Under the pieces are notes generated by a model. It did not search any database and was not told the origin of the DNA. It saw only the letters and a program-made list of their open reading frames with translations. Shown one piece after another: positions 41,299-44,642 of a stretch of 44,642 bases of DNA. Origin of the DNA: Anaerolineales bacterium (GTDB taxonomy: Bacteria > Chloroflexota > Anaerolineae > Anaerolineales > Villigracilaceae); the NCBI GenBank assembly GCA_024710905.1, contig JANJTV010000050.1, positions 1 through 44,642 on the forward strand, given 5' to 3'. Each line of letters begins with the position of its first letter. The first letter of the stretch is position 1. Both the position numbers and the translations under genes were made by a program.

Positions 41299-43035
41299 TC
41301 AGGCGGGGCTTGCTTTCATCATGGACTGGGCGGATTGCAGGATGTCATGCGCCGAGCGGAGAGTCCCTTCGCTGACTTCGCCCAACATCTGGGCCAGCTC
41401 CAGCAGGCGCTGATCGCCATCCAGGCGGCGGACGTCGGTGGTAGTGCGTCCGTTTTCGACAACTTTTTGCACCTGGAAGTGCTGGTCGCCAAATGCAGCC
41501 AGTTGTGGCAGGTGGGTAATACACAAGACCTGGTGACTGCGGCCCAGGTTCCAAAGTTTCTGGCCGACCACCTGCCCCACGCGCCCGCCAATACCCTGGT
41601 CAATTTCATCAAAGACCAGGCTGGGCACCTCATCGGCGCGGGCCAGCACGTTCTTGAGCGCCAGCATCAGGCGCGAAGTCTCACCCCCGGAGGCCACTTT
41701 GGCCAACGGTTTCAGGCCTTCGCCGGGGTTGGGCGCCACCAGGAATTCCACCCGGTCCCAACCGGTGTGGTCAAACGCCACGCGCTGGCTGGCATCCAGC
41801 GGCAGGCCTGTCAGGTCTGGCTTGACCTGGAAATCAACCGAAAATTGGGCAGAGGCCATTTTCAGGTCATCCAACTCGGTTTCAATGCCCTTGGCCAGCA
41901 CAACAGCAGCTTTCTTGCGCTGCTCCGAAAGTTTGGCTGCTTTTTTTGCCAGCTCAGTGAGCAAGGTATTTTCTTTTGATTCCAGTTCCCCAATTTTCTC
42001 GGCGGCATTGGTGATGGTTTCCAGGTCGGCACGGGCTTTTTGCCCGAAGGCAATCACCGTTTCAATGGTCCCGCCGTACTTGCGTTCCAGGCGGTGAATC
42101 AGGTCCAGGCGTTCCTCCACCTGCTCCAGGCGGCGCGGATTATATTCAATGGTTTCCAGGTAATCGCGCAATTCGCGGGCAATGTCTGAAAGCGTCTCCA
42201 ACATCCCTTCGGCACGGGCGGAAAGTTCGTCCTGGGTGCTGTCGATGCGCGCCAGCGAAGAAAGCGCGGCCACGGCCTGCCCGGCCTGGTCTGTGATGGC
42301 AGGCGTTTCTGGCGAGCCTTCATCGATCAGGTTGAGGGCCTCCTGCGCAAAGGAGGCCAGCGATTCAGCGTTGGCCAGCCGGTCACGTTCCTGGCGCAAT
42401 TCTTCGTCTTCGCCGGGCTTGAGTTTGGCAGCTTCAATCTCCTCCGCCTGGAAGGTGTACATCTCGAGGCGGCGGTCTGAGTCGGCCTGGGCCGCGCGCA
42501 GGTCGTTCAACTCGCGGCGCACAGCTTGCAGGCCAGTGTAAGTTTGGCGGTAATCGGCCAGCAGGCTGTCAACAGTTGCGAAACGGTCCAGCAGCCCGAG
42601 GTGTGCCCGCACGTCCAGCAAGGAAAGGTGCTCCGTCTGCCCGTGAATATCCACCAGGAAGGCGCCAATCTCGCGCAGCAGGGTGACATTCACTGTGCGG
42701 CCGTTAATACGGGCCGTATGGCGGCCTTCTCGGCGCACCTCGCGGGCCAGGGTGACGAAATTCTCATCATCTAGCAGGTCTTCACGTTTGAGAATCTCGA
42801 CCACAGCGGCCTTCTCCGGCCCGGCCAGTTTGAATAGGCCCTCCACAGTGGCACGTTCGGCTTCGTTGCGGATGACAGTTGTTTCGGCCCGCCCGCCGAG
42901 CAGCATTTCGAGCGCATCCATGATAATGGATTTGCCCGCCCCGGTCTCACCGGTGAAAATCACCAACCCGGGGCCAAAATCCAGGCCCAGGCGGTCGATG
43001 ATGGCAAAATTTTCAATACGCAGTTCGGTCAGCAT
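41299..43035 (-). CDS. recN: DNA repair protein RecN
   Basis: This 578-residue SMC-like ATPase has Walker A GETGAGKS (29-36) after the hallmark N-terminus MLTELRIENFAIIDRL. Long coiled-coil arms (about 160-370) follow, then the C-terminal signature VASGGETSRLMLAL and Walker B SLVFDEIDQGIGG. RecN joins DNA ends and sister chromatids in double-strand-break repair. Length is normal. It follows the B-box membrane protein gene by 8 nt in the nadK operon, a nadK-recN linkage common in bacteria. No clear Shine-Dalgarno is seen. Confidence 0.96.
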   Translation of the reverse strand: MLTELRIENFAIIDRLGLDFGPGLVIFTGETGAGKSIIMDALEMLLGGRAETTVIRNEAERATVEGLFKLAGPEKAAVVEILKREDLLDDENFVTLAREVRREGRHTARINGRTVNVTLLREIGAFLVDIHGQTEHLSLLDVRAHLGLLDRFATVDSLLADYRQTYTGLQAVRRELNDLRAAQADSDRRLEMYTFQAEEIEAAKLKPGEDEELRQERDRLANAESLASFAQEALNLIDEGSPETPAITDQAGQAVAALSSLARIDSTQDELSARAEGMLETLSDIARELRDYLETIEYNPRRLEQVEERLDLIHRLERKYGGTIETVIAFGQKARADLETITNAAEKIGELESKENTLLTELAKKAAKLSEQRKKAAVVLAKGIETELDDLKMASAQFSVDFQVKPDLTGLPLDASQRVAFDHTGWDRVEFLVAPNPGEGLKPLAKVASGGETSRLMLALKNVLARADEVPSLVFDEIDQGIGGRVGQVVGQKLWNLGRSHQVLCITHLPQLAAFGDQHFQVQKVVENGRTTTDVRRLDGDQRLLELAQMLGEVSEGTLRSAHDILQSAQSMMKASPA

Positions 43036-43043
43036 GGGCGAGG

Positions 43044-43565
43044 TTATCTTCCGAGTTGGATTCCGGACAACCGGTAGTAAAAGGTGGGCAGGCCAATAAA
43101 CAGGTAAATACCCTGGAACACCAGGCCAAACAGATCGAAGAAAAACAGGTTAAAAAGGATGAGCGGCAGCGCGCCCAGGGCAAATGCCACCGCCATGCTG
43201 ATGAACAGGTTCCGTGAGCGGCGGCGGCGGGTGACAAAGCGCGCGGCCTCGGCAATCAGCCCGGCAAAGAACGGGGCTGCAATAAATGAAAGGAAAAAGC
43301 CGAAAAATCCGATGAACCCGACAAAACTGATGCCCACACTGGCAATGCCGGAAAGCACAGCGGTAACAAGGAAACCGGGGATGTAATCCACCCACTCGGC
43401 GGTTTCATACACTTTTTGCTGGCTGCGCACACATTCCTTGCAACGGTAGCCGGTGGGTGTTTTCACCGCGCACTTGACGCAAATATACTTCTCGCAGCGG
43501 TTGCAGCGCAGGCTGGTTTCAACGGTGGGATGATTGGCGCAAAAGGTTGCAGTCGTTTCGCTCAT
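43044..43565 (-). CDS. B-box-type zinc-finger membrane protein, function unknown
   Basis: This 173-residue protein starts with a cysteine-rich zinc domain (C9-x2-H12, C21-x2-C24, C29-x2-C32, C42-x2-C45), like a B-box. Three or four membrane helices follow (about 62-82, 85-107, 118-138 and 140-160), separated by a basic RRRRSR loop. Such B-box/TM proteins are widespread in bacteria without a known job. Its ATG overlaps the nadK stop (ATGA), and recN starts 8 nt after its stop, so it is locked into that operon. The zinc domain would be cytoplasmic. Confidence 0.85.
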   Translation of the reverse strand: MSETTATFCANHPTVETSLRCNRCEKYICVKCAVKTPTGYRCKECVRSQQKVYETAEWVDYIPGFLVTAVLSGIASVGISFVGFIGFFGFFLSFIAAPFFAGLIAEAARFVTRRRRSRNLFISMAVAFALGALPLILFNLFFFDLFGLVFQGIYLFIGLPTFYYRLSGIQLGR

Positions 43566-44419
43566 CTGGGTAACCCTATGGTGGCATTCTGGTTCATGTG
43601 GGCAGTCAGGTTGCGATAAAAATAGCCTTCATCGCCGAAGCGGATGAATTGTACGGATTCTTCTGCGGCGCGCACTACCACCCGGTCTTCCTCGGCCAGG
43701 CTGGCGGGCAGTTGGCCGTCCACGCTCATGACACCGTTATCGCTGAGCACGGTCATCGTCACAGCCGAACCTTCCGAGAGCACCACAGCCCGATCTACAG
43801 AAAGATGCGGGGCGATGGGCATCAGCAGGATGTTACGCAACTCGGGCGGAAGGATTGGCCCGCCAGCAGCCAGCGCATAAGCTGTGGAACCGGTAGCCGT
43901 GGACGCGATTAAGCCATCGGCCACAAAAGTGGTCAAATATTGCCCGTCCACACTGGCATGAATGTGAATCGGCCGCAGGTACTGGCCGCGGCTGACGACC
44001 ACATCGTTCACCGCCAGCCAGGTGCTGAGCACCTCCCCGGCGCGCAGGTGCTCGGCGCGCAACAACATGCGGTTTTCGACCCAGAATTCCCCGGCCAGCA
44101 GCATATCAATGGTGTGCTGCCAACCCTGTAAATCGGCCTGGAAGAGGAAGCCCAGCCGCCCTTTGTTAATTCCCAGCACCGGCACATGGTTGGGCGCGCA
44201 CAGGTGGCCCGCCCGCAGCATGGTGCCGTCGCCGCCCACTGCCACCAGCAGGTCAAACTCGCCCTGCTTCACTCGGCGGCGCAGGTCTTCATCGTTCAGC
44301 GAACCGCAGGGCGCTTCCATGCCTTTTTCGCCAAAATAGGCGGCAATGGCTTTGGCTTCCTGCATGGCTTCAGTCAGCTTGGGGTGGGCGGTAATCACAA
44401 CACGCTTGGGGATGTTCAT
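43562..44419 (-). CDS. nadK: NAD kinase
   Basis: This 285-residue enzyme phosphorylates NAD to NADP using ATP. It has the GGDGT motif (62-66, VAVGGDGTMLRAG), GINKGRLGFL, NDVVVSRG, and the TGSTAYALAAGGPIL active-site loop. Family length is typical. ATG 44419 is chosen: homology starts there, and upstream in-frame sequence belongs to the neighbouring gene. No Shine-Dalgarno is present, and TATAAT ends 6 nt before the ATG, so the mRNA may be leaderless. The stop overlaps the B-box gene (ATGA). Confidence 0.95.
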   Translation of the reverse strand: MNIPKRVVITAHPKLTEAMQEAKAIAAYFGEKGMEAPCGSLNDEDLRRRVKQGEFDLLVAVGGDGTMLRAGHLCAPNHVPVLGINKGRLGFLFQADLQGWQHTIDMLLAGEFWVENRMLLRAEHLRAGEVLSTWLAVNDVVVSRGQYLRPIHIHASVDGQYLTTFVADGLIASTATGSTAYALAAGGPILPPELRNILLMPIAPHLSVDRAVVLSEGSAVTMTVLSDNGVMSVDGQLPASLAEEDRVVVRAAEESVQFIRFGDEGYFYRNLTAHMNQNATIGLPR

Positions 44420-44425
44420 AGGGCG

Positions 44426-44431
44426 ATTATA
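44426..44431 (-). promoter_or_regulatory. -10 box of nadK, leaderless spacing
   Basis: TATAAT on the minus strand ends 6 nt before ATG 44419 and begins 1 nt after the stop codon of the Cas4-like gene. The -35 region lies inside that coding sequence and is weak. Confidence 0.45.
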
Positions 44432-44432
44432 A

Positions 44433-44642
44433 CTACAATTTTTGGTCACACACTTCACGGAATCCGCAACGGGCGCACCGGGCCGGGTTGTCATGCGAAC
44501 GATCCACATCGGCACGACGCTCATCACGGCGAATCTCGGCAATCATATTAAGGAAGGAATTTTCCAACTCGTAGGTGTAATCCACGGCGAAGTCGCGATT
44601 CTCGTAATGGATGATGCCATACGGCGGGCGCACCCCGTAGTG
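44433..44642 (-). CDS. Cas4/RecB-like PD-(D/E)XK nuclease, C-terminal end (partial)
   Basis: Only the last 69 residues lie in the window. The frame stays open past 44642. The end PPYGIIHYENRDFAVDYT ... SHDNPARCARCGFREVCDQ has the three-cysteine cluster (RCARCGFREVC) that, with an N-terminal Cys, binds a 4Fe-4S cluster in Cas4/AddB-type nucleases. Stand-alone Cas4-like proteins occur without CRISPR, and no array or cas gene is visible here. The catalytic part is outside the window, so activity cannot be judged. Confidence 0.72.
   Translation of the reverse strand, partial: HYGVRPPYGIIHYENRDFAVDYTYELENSFLNMIAEIRRDERRADVDRSHDNPARCARCGFREVCDQKL

Noticed and set aside
44433-44642. Evidence for a CRISPR-Cas locus
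   Set aside because: Only a Cas4-like C-terminus is present. No repeats or other cas genes are seen, and solitary Cas4-like nucleases are common.

Overview
The window looks like a chromosomal segment of a Chloroflexota bacterium, most likely class Anaerolineae. This is inferred from gene content, because no rRNA marker is present. The pointers are Thr/Pro/Ser-rich linkers on secreted proteins, a golvesin-like carbohydrate-binding module, a bifunctional phosphoglucose/phosphomannose isomerase, an F420-type DUF385 protein, SARP/AAA/TPR regulators and DUF6391. Gene density is high, GC content is moderate to high, intergenic gaps are short, and intrinsic terminators are easy to see. There is no rRNA, tRNA, CRISPR array, insertion sequence or phage module.

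Layout. 1-3790 (minus): a PLP aminotransferase followed by a very long fused protein, a glutamate-cysteine-ligase-like domain joined to an M20 metallopeptidase, cut by the window start. Their leader carries a strong promoter, a possible leader peptide and a terminator hairpin just before the start codon. 3875-4768: a two-domain universal stress protein. 4817-6677 (minus): an MFS transporter and a Mesh1-type ppGpp hydrolase. 6742-8789 (minus): a Mg/Co-chelatase chlD whose AAA+ half and VWA half lie in different frames joined at an A9 slippery run, the classic layout of a programmed -1 frameshift. 8910-11743: ribosomal protein S1, an M19 dipeptidase and a small membrane protein. 11827-14655 (minus): a hybrid sensor kinase. 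14757-18174: a 2-hydroxyacid dehydrogenase, then a MOSC protein and a secreted HExxH protease on the minus strand. 18418-21989: an ABC exporter, a GAF protein and a HAD-like protein (minus). 22055-26409: rsmI, a duplicated-domain lipoprotein, the PGI/PMI and a GT39-like membrane protein. 26463-30971 (minus): a three-gene cell-envelope operon (TolB-like lipoprotein, lipoprotein, M23-golvesin-GerMN protein). 31032-34014: surE, an alkyltransferase-like protein, a DUF385 protein, an aldo/keto reductase and a small Zn-ribbon protein. 34017-37492 (minus): holA with a DUF6391 partner, then a PucC-family transporter with a DNA-binding regulator. 37752-44642 (minus): a Cas4-like nuclease end, nadK, a B-box membrane protein, recN and a giant SARP regulator.

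Two themes recur. First, several genes have a TATAAT-like box only 6-9 bp before the start codon and little or no Shine-Dalgarno sequence, which suggests leaderless transcripts. Second, two genes (the aminotransferase and the SARP regulator) have a terminator hairpin between any usable promoter and the start codon, which suggests attenuation. The most notable single observation is the chlD frameshift cassette. The most unusual protein is the ligase-peptidase fusion.
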